Shown one piece after another: positions 8,311 through 14,902 of a stretch of DNA of 18,958 bases; the first letter of the stretch is position 1, and each line of letters starts with the position of its first letter. Made by a program: the position numbers and the translations under genes. This stretch comes from an uncultured Clostridium sp. (lineage in GTDB: Bacteria > Bacillota > Clostridia > Clostridiales > Clostridiaceae). The notes below the pieces were generated by a model. It ran no database searches. It saw nothing but the letters and a program-made list of their open reading frames with translations, and was not told where the DNA came from. The DNA lies in the NCBI GenBank assembly GCA_934746785.1, contig CAKVFO010000061.1, positions 1 to 18,958 on the forward strand. Reading direction: 5' to 3'.

Positions 8311-9321
8311 TTATCCTAAGCTGTATATCTCATCAAACATTCCCCCATCTGAGAAGTATTTATCAGATACTTTTTTCCATCCCCCAAAATAATCATCAAT
8401 ACTTACAAGCTTTATATCTTTAAAAGTATTTCTGTATTCTTCTAAGATTTTTTTATTAGAAGGTCTATAATAATTTTCAGCTGCTACTTTCTGCCCTTCA
8501 TCGCTGTAAAGATAATTTATGTATTCTTCTGCCACATTCTTTGTTCCCTTTTTTTCATTAACTTTATCAACTAATGAAACTGCCGGTTCTGCTAAAATAC
8601 TTATTGATGGATAAACTACTTCGAATTTACCACTTCCAAGCTTATCTATAGTTGTATAAGCTTCATTTTCCCAAGATACTAATACATCCCCAAGTCCATT
8701 TTCCGCAAAGGTTGTTGTTGAACTTCTAGCTCCTGAATCTAAAACTTCTACATTACTATATAGCTTTCTCATAAAATCTCTACTCTTTTCTTCATCTCCA
8801 TTATTTTCTTCTAAAGCATAAGCTAAAGCAGCTAGATAATTCCATCTTGCTCCTCCTGATGTTTTTGGATTTGGTGTAATTACCGAAACATCATCTCTAA
8901 TTAAATCATCCCAATCCTTTATGTTCTTTGGATTATCTTTTCTAACTAGAAATATAATTGTTGAAGTGTATGGACAGCTATTATTATCAAATCTACCCTG
9001 CCATGTATCATCTATCAAACCAGACTTGCTTATTTTATCTATATCATAGGATAACGCTAAAGTAGTAATATCTGCTTCTAAGCCATGAATCACTGCTCTT
9101 CCTTGTGTGCCTGACCCTCCATGGGACTGATTAATTTCAACTTCTTCTCCTGTTTTATCTTTCCAGTACCTTGAGAAACATTCATTATATTCTTTATAAA
9201 ATTCTCTTGTTGGATCATAAGATGCATTTAATAATTCTATAGTCTTATTTCTTTCTTCACATCCCAAAGAACTTATTGCTAGCACAAAAGTAAATATTAA
9301 ACTAAAAAGCTTTTTTCCCAT
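8311..9321 (-). CDS. sbp: Sulfate-binding lipoprotein (Sbp/CysP)
   Basis: This 336-residue solute receptor captures sulfate outside the cell for CysTWA. A signal peptide (MGKKLF then a hydrophobic core) ends in a lipobox SLGC with Cys at 21, so it should be lipid-anchored. The sulfate-binding family stretch NQSHGGSGTQGRAV (about residues 64-77) is present, as are NPKTSGGARWNYLAALAYA and the late STTTFAENGLGDVLVSWENEA segment. GGGGTG six bases before the ATG is the ribosome site. It is the first gene of the operon and sits about 50 bases downstream of the predicted transcription start. Thiosulfate binding is possible too; CysDN and AprBA in the operon argue for sulfate. Confidence 0.94.
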   Translation of the reverse strand: MGKKLFSLIFTFVLAISSLGCEERNKTIELLNASYDPTREFYKEYNECFSRYWKDKTGEEVEINQSHGGSGTQGRAVIHGLEADITTLALSYDIDKISKSGLIDDTWQGRFDNNSCPYTSTIIFLVRKDNPKNIKDWDDLIRDDVSVITPNPKTSGGARWNYLAALAYALEENNGDEEKSRDFMRKLYSNVEVLDSGARSSTTTFAENGLGDVLVSWENEAYTTIDKLGSGKFEVVYPSISILAEPAVSLVDKVNEKKGTKNVAEEYINYLYSDEGQKVAAENYYRPSNKKILEEYRNTFKDIKLVSIDDYFGGWKKVSDKYFSDGGMFDEIYSLG

Positions 9322-9378
9322 TTAATTCACCCCATTCATATATTCTTACTAAACTTATATGTTTTTGCTGATATTTGT

Positions 9379-9407
9379 ATTATATTACCACATCTGTATC
9401 ATGTCAA
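9379..9407 (-). promoter_or_regulatory. Sigma-A promoter of the sulfate operon
   Basis: The minus strand shows consensus TTGACA (9402-9407), a 17-base spacer and consensus TATAAT (9379-9384). Transcription should begin near 9372, leaving a leader of about 50 bases before sbp. That is too short for a T-box or SAM riboswitch, so control is more likely by a DNA-binding repressor or activator. Two TTGTAT/CTGTAT direct repeats 19 bases apart (9375-9380, 9394-9399) overlap the core promoter and could be a binding site. Confidence 0.85.
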
Positions 9408-9712
9408 CACTTTTTATATTTTTTTCTTATAAGGGTACTTGGTATTGTTTTTTTACATATTCATCTACTTACATATAAAAAAGTTAATAATAATCAAAAT
9501 TTCCTATAGGTAAAAAAATAACAGCAGCACCTTTAAAATACTACTGATATCTATACTTTTATTTTTATAATTGAACTATTTTTTTACATCAAAATTTTCT
9601 TTCATTGTCCATGTAATAATTCTGCTTTAAAAACATGAATAAAGTGTAATGTCTTCAACCAATCTTTGTACAAATTCAAAATTCTCCATATAAAACCCTT
9701 CCTAAAGTTATC
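9408..9712. other. Intergenic stretch upstream of the sulfate operon
   Basis: About 300 very AT-rich bases lie between the sulfate promoter and the hydrolase terminator. Visible items are an 8-base palindrome CCTATAGG (9503-9510) adjoining a GGAAATTTT stretch, and one tiny minus-strand frame described separately. I see no conserved RNA structure, no longer reading frame and no mobile element ends. Confidence 0.5.
9627..9689 (-). CDS. Possible 20-codon small ORF or gene remnant
   Basis: The frame starts MENFEFVQRLVED and stops after 20 codons. It has an excellent ribosome site (AGGAAGGG, six bases before the ATG), better than expected by chance. After the stop, another frame continues for about ten codons, so it may be the head of a broken gene. 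It sits between the hydrolase terminator and the sulfate promoter, on the same strand. No function can be given. Confidence 0.25.
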   Translation of the reverse strand: MENFEFVQRLVEDITLYSCF

Positions 9713-9748
9713 AAAAAGGTGGACAACGCTTAATCATCATCCACCTTT
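9713..9748 (-). terminator. Intrinsic terminator of the alpha/beta hydrolase gene
   Basis: A 9-bp stem pairs AAAGGTGGA with TCCACCTTT (9740-9748 with 9715-9723 on the minus strand). It has a 16-base loop and is followed by a short U-run. It lies 5 bases past the hydrolase stop codon. Confidence 0.8.
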
Positions 9749-9752
9749 TATA

Positions 9753-11063
9753 TTATTTATTTAAGAACCTTTTATTTATATTAGTTATAAACTCTTTATT
9801 TTCACTAATCCATGGCATAGATCCTGACTTTTCAAGCCAAAGTATCTGCTTATCTGGTGCATTTAGAATACTAAAGTATTCATTTAATAATTCAGATGAA
9901 GCTAAATAATCACGGCTTCCTTGTATAAAGTAAACTGGAACCTTAACATCCTTAACAGTATCTATTAGATCAATATCATAATAGCTTTTAAAGATTCTAT
10001 CATAAGTATTCTTTTGACTTGAAATCACATGAATCTTATCTAATAATCCATATTCTGATGATAATATTCTACCACGTTTATTTTCTCCCTCTCCTTGAAT
10101 TTTATTATCTTCAAGTTCTTTTACTTTTAAATAGTCATAATAAACCTTTTGTTTATTATACATCTTCTTATCGTAAGGAGGTCCTCCTTGAGCTTTTAAT
10201 TTTCTTAACTCCTCCTCATCATTGATACTTTCTGCAATTTCTAAAGCTTTATTATACCTGTATTCCTCATTTCTTTTTACTGATACAATAGAACTTGTCC
10301 CAATAAAACTTTCATACAAATCCGGTGCTTCTTTAAGCATTAATATTCCCAATGTACTTCCAAAGGAATTACCAAGTACATAAATCTTATCTTGATTAAA
10401 TTTTTTACACAAATACCTGCTAAGTTCAACTCCATCTGAAACATAATTTTCAATTGTATAGTCATCTTTAAATTTATTAGATTTACCTGAGCCTAACTCA
10501 TCCCAATTTACTAGTACAAAATCTTCTTGTAAAGCTTCTAATAACTTGTTAAATTCAGACATTTGTGACTTTCCTGGTCCATCACTTAGTACTAATAAAA
10601 CTGGATTACTTTTATCTTTCCCCCTATAACTTACCCATTGTTTATTGCCATTAAGTTCTACCTTTTCTAAACTTGAAATGCTAGTAGGAATTATATCGTT
10701 ATACTCATTACACATAGGCTTTACATATGTATTTTTTTGAGAGTAATATGTATAAATCCCCAATACCATCAAAACAATTAATAAAATAGTAGTAAAACTT
10801 TTTCTATAACATCTAAACATTCTTAAATTCTTCTTATTATTACTTTTTAAAATTATTATATATATTGATAAAATCAATATTAACAAAAAAGTAATTATTA
10901 AAGAAGCTGCAAGAACAAAAGTAATACTTATACCTATAACTTCTGTAGCCATACTTTTTTTAAGTATTGGTCTTAATAGAAATTGATAAGTTGAAAATAT
11001 TACTGTTACAATTAACATCACTAAAATTAATTCCATATTCTTTCTTTTTAATTTTTTTTTCAT
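9753..11063 (-). CDS. Membrane-anchored alpha/beta hydrolase, proline-iminopeptidase-like, catalytic His missing
   Basis: The 436-residue protein has three N-terminal hydrophobic segments (about 10-30, 42-72, 88-107) followed by an alpha/beta hydrolase domain. The nucleophile elbow GNSFG (Ser233) and the acid strand GSRD (Asp385) are present. The oxyanion motif, HGGPG in proline iminopeptidases, reads SDGPG here (160-164). The catalytic His, expected in a SGH-x-P context near the C terminus, is Ser415 (KSGSMPW, codon TCT at 9819-9821). Two base changes separate that codon from His. The enzyme may therefore be inactive, use another residue, or act as a binding protein. The ATG has GGGGTTGAG upstream. 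It appears monocistronic, with its own -10 region and terminator. The family call is good; substrate and activity are unknown. Confidence 0.8.
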   Translation of the reverse strand: MKKKLKRKNMELILVMLIVTVIFSTYQFLLRPILKKSMATEVIGISITFVLAASLIITFLLILILSIYIIILKSNNKKNLRMFRCYRKSFTTILLIVLMVLGIYTYYSQKNTYVKPMCNEYNDIIPTSISSLEKVELNGNKQWVSYRGKDKSNPVLLVLSDGPGKSQMSEFNKLLEALQEDFVLVNWDELGSGKSNKFKDDYTIENYVSDGVELSRYLCKKFNQDKIYVLGNSFGSTLGILMLKEAPDLYESFIGTSSIVSVKRNEEYRYNKALEIAESINDEEELRKLKAQGGPPYDKKMYNKQKVYYDYLKVKELEDNKIQGEGENKRGRILSSEYGLLDKIHVISSQKNTYDRIFKSYYDIDLIDTVKDVKVPVYFIQGSRDYLASSELLNEYFSILNAPDKQILWLEKSGSMPWISENKEFITNINKRFLNK

Positions 11064-11102
11064 TTTCTCAACCCCTGATGTTTATTTTACACTTATTACT
11101 TT

Positions 11103-11108
11103 ATTATA
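11103..11108 (-). promoter_or_regulatory. Probable -10 element of the alpha/beta hydrolase gene
   Basis: TATAAT on the minus strand lies about 40 bases upstream of the hydrolase ATG. No good -35 hexamer is seen 17 bases further up, so the promoter may be weak or activator-dependent. A palindrome lies just upstream of it (11132-11156). Confidence 0.5.
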
Positions 11109-11131
11109 CAATATTTTCTGTTTTATTGAAT

Positions 11132-11156
11132 AGTATTTATCCCCTTAATAAATACT
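11132..11156. promoter_or_regulatory. Perfect 9-7-9 inverted repeat between the esterase remnant and hydrolase promoter
   Basis: AGTATTTAT and ATAAATACT are perfect complements around CCCCTTA. On the plus strand the repeat is followed by six T, the look of a terminator, but no plus-strand gene precedes it. On the minus strand it sits just upstream of the hydrolase promoter and just past the esterase remnant. It could be an operator or a weak terminator for that remnant. Confidence 0.45.
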
Positions 11157-11202
11157 TTTTTCACTAATTAATTCATATATTGATAAATATCTCATTTTTA
11201 CA

Positions 11203-12278
11203 TTAATTGTTACTCCACACATCATCTCCAAAAGTATTTATAAACTCCATAAGTTCTTGAGCCATTTCTGATTGTTGAGAAATTGATAACTCTTTCGATG
11301 AGCCAAAGCCATTTCTCATAAATTTATATCTTACTATCTTTGCATCATCTAATTCTTGTTTCACTTCATCCATTACATCATCTATAGCTTTATTATGCTC
11401 CATTATTGATGTTATAAGAATAAATAAAGCTTTAGGATATTTGAAGCGTAAATCCTGTATTATTTCCTTAAGCTTATATTTCCATTTAATTCTTATATCT
11501 ACACTTGAATTAATAAATTTATTTATACTTAAATTTTTATCTCCAAATTCAATTATTACAACATGAGGTATATAACTTGAAAAGTCCCACTTTGTGCACT
11601 TTCCAAGACTGGGATTATATTTTAATTTATCATAAGTATATTCTAACCCTAAATTGCCTTTTCCATCTATATCTCCTAATATATCTAAATCCCCTTGAGA
11701 ATTATTATTTAATTCTGCATTCAAATATTGAGATAACATAACTGGAAATGCATATTCTGCATTTGAAAAACTCTCTTCACAACTTTTAACACTACTATAA
11801 TTCATAGCAGTATTTAATTCACATAATTTTCCAATAGATATAGAATCTCCATAACATTCGATTCTTCTATTTCTATTACATCCTGGGGATAATATATTGC
11901 ATCCCCTATCTAAAACTAATCCATAAAAATCAAAATAATGACATGCATCTTGTCTCTTAAATATAATCAATTCATGAACTTGATTCTTAAGACCACTCAT
12001 TATATTTATTACCATTTTTTATTACTACTAGCTATAATAACCTTCCCACAAATTTTTCTATCTAAGATATATCCAATATAATTTTCTGTATCTAAACTTT
12101 TATTTTTTATAGCTATTTTTATGCTTGTGCCTTGAAATTTCACTCGCAACATACTACCTGCATAAATGAATGTAGGAGCTTTCTTATTGGTAAAATCAAT
12201 TCTGCCCATATATTTGAAATTCTCATTATCAGCTTCAACAAAATTATATTTACTTCTATCAATACTTAATAAATACAT
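11203..12278 (-). pseudogene. Frameshifted SGNH/GDSL carbohydrate esterase (CE2-like)
   Basis: Two overlapping frames together resemble a CE2-type acetyl esterase. An N-terminal beta-sandwich portion (12009-12278, 89 residues from the ATG preceded by GGAGAG) is followed by an SGNH hydrolase portion (11203 to about 12015). The first ends SSNKKW at a TAA; the second continues as MVINIMSGL. One A missing from the A6 run at about 12015-12020 explains the break, since A7 would read NKKMVINIMSGL. The nucleophile block CYGDSIS is kept. The block III Asn (GTND in relatives) reads GDKN, and the C-terminal block that should supply the catalytic His reads GFGSSKELS with no His. Frameshift plus lost residues point to a dead gene. 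Ribosomal slippage on the A-run cannot be excluded. Confidence 0.72.
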
Positions 12279-12329
12279 ATCTTCTCTCCAAATTAAATAA
12301 AACTTAGTCCTGACTTTTTGCAAAAACAT

Positions 12330-12520
12330 TATTGTTAACGTTTCCCTTTAGCAGTCTATACTTTTAATTTTCTTTTATAACACATATCATTATACTTCAC
12401 ATATTATATTTACACAATTGTAATGATAATACAAATTTTCCTTATAAAAAAAATATATTTTTTTACTTTTATTCCTTCTTATATTCCAGCACACACGTAA
12501 TACACTTAAAATTCAACAAC
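12330..12520. other. Leader/intergenic region before the esterase remnant
   Basis: An AT-rich gap of about 190 bases. An earlier ATG (12329) exists for the esterase but lacks a well-spaced ribosome site, so the ATG at 12278 is preferred. I see no RNA gene or reading frame here. Confidence 0.4.
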
Positions 12521-12560
12521 AAAAAAGGAAAAACCTTCTCTTAAAGATTTTTCCTTTTTT
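12521..12560 (-). terminator. Intrinsic terminator overlapping the end of the GNAT gene
   Basis: A 13-bp perfect stem pairs AAAAAAGGAAAAA with TTTTTCCTTTTTT (12521-12533 with 12548-12560). The A-run before the stem and the T-run within its 3' arm fit a terminator. The stem includes the last codons of the acetyltransferase, so coding and termination signals overlap. Confidence 0.7.
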
Positions 12561-13113
12561 CATCCTTACCCTTTAATATACTATATATATTATCATCATA
12601 TAATCTTCCATCAAGTTCATGATGCTCTCTTAAGCATCCATCTAACTTAAATCCACAACTTTTTAACAGATAATTTGATTCATCATTAAAGCTTCCTGTT
12701 TGAGCCATTATTTTATTTAATTTTACTTCTTCAAACAAGAATTTGCTCAATAAATTTACAGCTTCCTTCATAAAGCCATTATTTCTAAATTCCTTCATAA
12801 GATAATATCCAACTTCAACTGACCTATTTCGCGGATTATAATCAAAAATTGATATGTGTCCCAATATATTTCTTGCTGGTTTATCATATATTCCAAAAAT
12901 ACAAATATTATCATTATCTATTAATGCTTTTAATCTGTTTACTCTTTCTTCATCACTAATATTATGTACAGGTCTACAAGTAAACTTCTCAAAACCTTCT
13001 TCTTTTGCACTCATTTTAACTTTTGCTAATTCATCTGCTTCTATGTTAGTAAGAAATATTTTTTCTCCTACTATAGGTACTTTATTATCAGCTAATACTT
13101 TTATTTGTTTCAA
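12541..13113 (-). CDS. GNAT-family N-acetyltransferase (RimJ/RimL-like)
   Basis: A 190-residue acetyltransferase that would transfer acetyl from acetyl-CoA to an amine. The fold is seen as GHISIFDYNPRNRSVEVGYYL (beta strands 4-5 region, about 95-115). The acetyl-CoA loop is EFRNNGFMKEA, corresponding to the R-x-x-G-x motif. NDESNYLLKSCGFKLDGCLRE follows, the usual C-terminal strand and helix of RimJ/RimL-like members. Such members modify ribosomal protein N termini, antibiotics or small metabolites; the substrate here cannot be told. Translation starts at TTG (13113), seven bases after AGGGGGG. It lies 48 bases downstream of uvsE on the same strand with no terminator between, so the two are probably co-transcribed. 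Confidence 0.85.
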   Translation of the reverse strand: MKQIKVLADNKVPIVGEKIFLTNIEADELAKVKMSAKEEGFEKFTCRPVHNISDEERVNRLKALIDNDNICIFGIYDKPARNILGHISIFDYNPRNRSVEVGYYLMKEFRNNGFMKEAVNLLSKFLFEEVKLNKIMAQTGSFNDESNYLLKSCGFKLDGCLREHHELDGRLYDDNIYSILKGKDEKRKNL

Positions 13114-13161
13114 AAAAATCCCCCCTATTAATTATACACATATTCCCTCATATAACAAACT

Positions 13162-14127
13162 CTACCTAACTATAATAGTACTTACATCCTTCCATTCATA
13201 TTGGGGTTTTATATTCTTTATATCTTCTGATAATTTATATAGTGCTAAATCTTTTTCCTTACATTCAAGCATCACATCAAAGTCTCTGCCTAAATGTTTA
13301 ACTTCCTCTAAGAAATCTACAAAATCATTAGCATCTATATAATCTGCATGTTTTCTGTCATTTAGAAATTCTCTTGGAGATGAAAAATGTATCTTTGGAA
13401 CTAGACTTGTTTTATTCCATGTATTAAATATATCTTCAGTAAAGCTTTCAATAGCTTCACCATTATTATTACAATTATGATGGTGAACATCTAATACCAT
13501 CGGTATGTCCAGTGTATTACATAAACTCAATACCTCTTTAGCTGTATAAATCTTATCATCATTTTCTACTATCAATCTTTCTTTTATGCTTTCAGGATAT
13601 TTTCTAAAGTTTTTCACAAATCTCTCAAGACCAGCTTCGTTTCCACCTGCTGCGCCTCCAACATGAATTACCATCTTTCCTTGATCATAATTAATATTTT
13701 CAAAAAGTTTAACATGATTTAGAAGGACTATCTTTGTATTTTGAACTACTTGTTCACTTGTACTATTTATTACATTAAATTGATCTGGATGAGTATCCAC
13801 CCTCATATTAGACTCTTTAATAAGCTTCCCTATATATTGAAAGTCCTTTTTAAACTTTTCATAATATCCATAGTACTCAACTTCTGGATGAGTGTCTAAA
13901 GGTATAAGTTTAGATGTTATTCTATAAAAATGTATATTATTCTCAATATTATATTTTAAAATTTCTTGAAGCCCAGTTAAATTTGAAAATGCTGTGTTTA
14001 TAAGCTTTTCCTTTCTCTTCTCTTCTGTTTCTATCTTTTTATAATTAGCGAAAGTTACTGTACTTGAGCTTGTAACCTTTTTTCCCAGCTTATTTGATAT
14101 AGCAACATATCCAAGATGTATTTTCAT
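13162..14127 (-). CDS. uvsE: UV-damage endonuclease UvsE (UVDE)
   Basis: UvsE nicks DNA immediately 5' of UV photoproducts and some other lesions, starting an alternative excision repair path. The 321 residues match the family length (about 300-330) and the TIM-barrel fold. The start MKIHLGYVAIS is typical. Metal-ligand regions include MRVDTHPDQFNVINS, MVIHVGGAAGGNE, LIVENDDK, MVLDVHHHNC and FDVMLECKEKD, holding the expected His, Glu and Asp residues. AAGGGATG precedes the ATG. It is transcribed divergently from the GerM-domain lipoprotein and followed by the GNAT gene. I see no LexA-type GAAC-N4-GTTC box upstream, so UV induction by LexA is not evident. A role in protecting spores or cells from UV is inferred from the family. 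Confidence 0.95.
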   Translation of the reverse strand: MKIHLGYVAISNKLGKKVTSSSTVTFANYKKIETEEKRKEKLINTAFSNLTGLQEILKYNIENNIHFYRITSKLIPLDTHPEVEYYGYYEKFKKDFQYIGKLIKESNMRVDTHPDQFNVINSTSEQVVQNTKIVLLNHVKLFENINYDQGKMVIHVGGAAGGNEAGLERFVKNFRKYPESIKERLIVENDDKIYTAKEVLSLCNTLDIPMVLDVHHHNCNNNGEAIESFTEDIFNTWNKTSLVPKIHFSSPREFLNDRKHADYIDANDFVDFLEEVKHLGRDFDVMLECKEKDLALYKLSEDIKNIKPQYEWKDVSTIIVR

Positions 14128-14210
14128 GTCATCCCTTCTTTCCTTCTATACCATTAGTTTTTTCATAGTTCTATTAAATATGCCTTTATTTTATTGTAAT
14201 ATTTAAAATA

Positions 14211-14239
14211 TAGCTATTTTCTTTTTACTCTTGTATAAT
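14211..14239 (+). promoter_or_regulatory. Probable promoter of the GerM-domain lipoprotein
   Basis: TATAAT at 14234-14239 has only a poor -35 match (TAGCTA, 14211-14216) at 17 bases. Transcription would start near 14246, inside the palindrome at 14244-14259. Confidence 0.45.
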
Positions 14240-14243
14240 ACAC

Positions 14244-14259
14244 TTATACCAGGGTATAA
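14244..14259. promoter_or_regulatory. Perfect 7-2-7 palindrome at the start site of the lipoprotein gene
   Basis: TTATACC-AG-GGTATAA lies between the -10 element and the ribosome site, the classic position for a repressor operator. The TATACC/GGTATA half-sites resemble those bound by CsoR-type repressors, but the spacing differs, so this is only a resemblance. Confidence 0.45.
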
Positions 14260-14274
14260 AAGGAGGTTTTTAAA

Positions 14275-14853
14275 ATGAAAAAGACATTTATTACTTTATT
14301 ACTTTCTACAAGTTTATTACTTCTTACAGGCTGTGGTTCTAAGACTAATGAAGAATCTAATACAAATAATTCTTCTACTGAACAATCACAGATAGAAGAC
14401 AAAAACTCAGTAGTTGATAAAGAATCTAAAACTGAAGATAATATTGAAAATGAAAAAAAAGAAGAAACAAATTCTACTAATACTGTTGAAAAAGATGAAA
14501 AAACAAATATAACTATTTTTATTCCAAATGATAATGCAGATGGTTTAGATAAAAAAGAAATTACTGTTAACCATTTAACTGCTTATAGTATAGTTAATGC
14601 TTTAGCAGATAGCGGAGTTGTTACAAAGGGTACTAAAGCACTTAAATTTAATGTTAAAAACGATATAGGATACTTAGATGTATCTTCATCTATATATAAC
14701 TTAAAATCAGGCTCATCTGCCGAAACATTAATGTTAGATTCTATAAGAGAAACATTCTTGAAGGCATTTAATATAAAAAATATGAAACTTACTGTTGAAG
14801 GAGAACCTTATACTGGACAACATATTGAAATAAATCCAGATGATTTTCTTTAG
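14275..14853 (+). CDS. GerM-domain lipoprotein
   Basis: A 192-residue surface lipoprotein. The signal peptide (MKKTFITLLL) ends in lipobox LTGC with Cys20. Residues about 21-75 form a Ser/Asn/Glu/Lys-rich flexible linker. From about residue 79 a GerM-type domain follows, starting with ITIFIPNDNADGL and containing LNVKND-like, YLDVSSS and ETLMLDSIRETFL stretches. GerM domains occur in sporulation and germination proteins of Bacillus and in other lipoproteins of Firmicutes; the exact job here is unknown. AAAAGGAGG lies 9 bases before the ATG. It is monocistronic, divergent from uvsE and closed by a strong terminator. Confidence 0.82.
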   Translation: MKKTFITLLLSTSLLLLTGCGSKTNEESNTNNSSTEQSQIEDKNSVVDKESKTEDNIENEKKEETNSTNTVEKDEKTNITIFIPNDNADGLDKKEITVNHLTAYSIVNALADSGVVTKGTKALKFNVKNDIGYLDVSSSIYNLKSGSSAETLMLDSIRETFLKAFNIKNMKLTVEGEPYTGQHIEINPDDFL

Positions 14854-14863
14854 AAGTTAAAAG

Positions 14864-14899
14864 TTAAGGGATATAGAATTTATTTTCTATATCCCTTAA
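14864..14899. terminator. Bidirectional terminator between convergent genes
   Basis: A perfect 15-bp stem (14864-14878 with 14885-14899) has a 6-base loop and is followed on the plus strand by a T-rich tail. It separates the lipoprotein from the converging lysophospholipase-type gene and may serve both. Confidence 0.9.
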
Positions 14900-14902
14900 T
14901 TT

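Noticed and set aside
9322..9378. T-box or SAM riboswitch upstream of the sulfate operon
   Set aside because: The leader from the consensus promoter is only about 50 bases and shows no such structure.
12009..12030. Programmed -1 ribosomal frameshift in the esterase
   Set aside because: The A-run could slip, but the P-site codon would re-pair poorly and the catalytic blocks are already degraded, so a decay mutation is the simpler reading.
12854..13342. 162-codon plus-strand ORF across the GNAT/uvsE junction
   Set aside because: It is antisense to two recognised genes, lacks a ribosome site, and its protein looks like reversed coding composition.
14128..14274. LexA/SOS box controlling uvsE
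   Set aside because: No GAAC-N4-GTTC-type palindrome is present in the divergent region.
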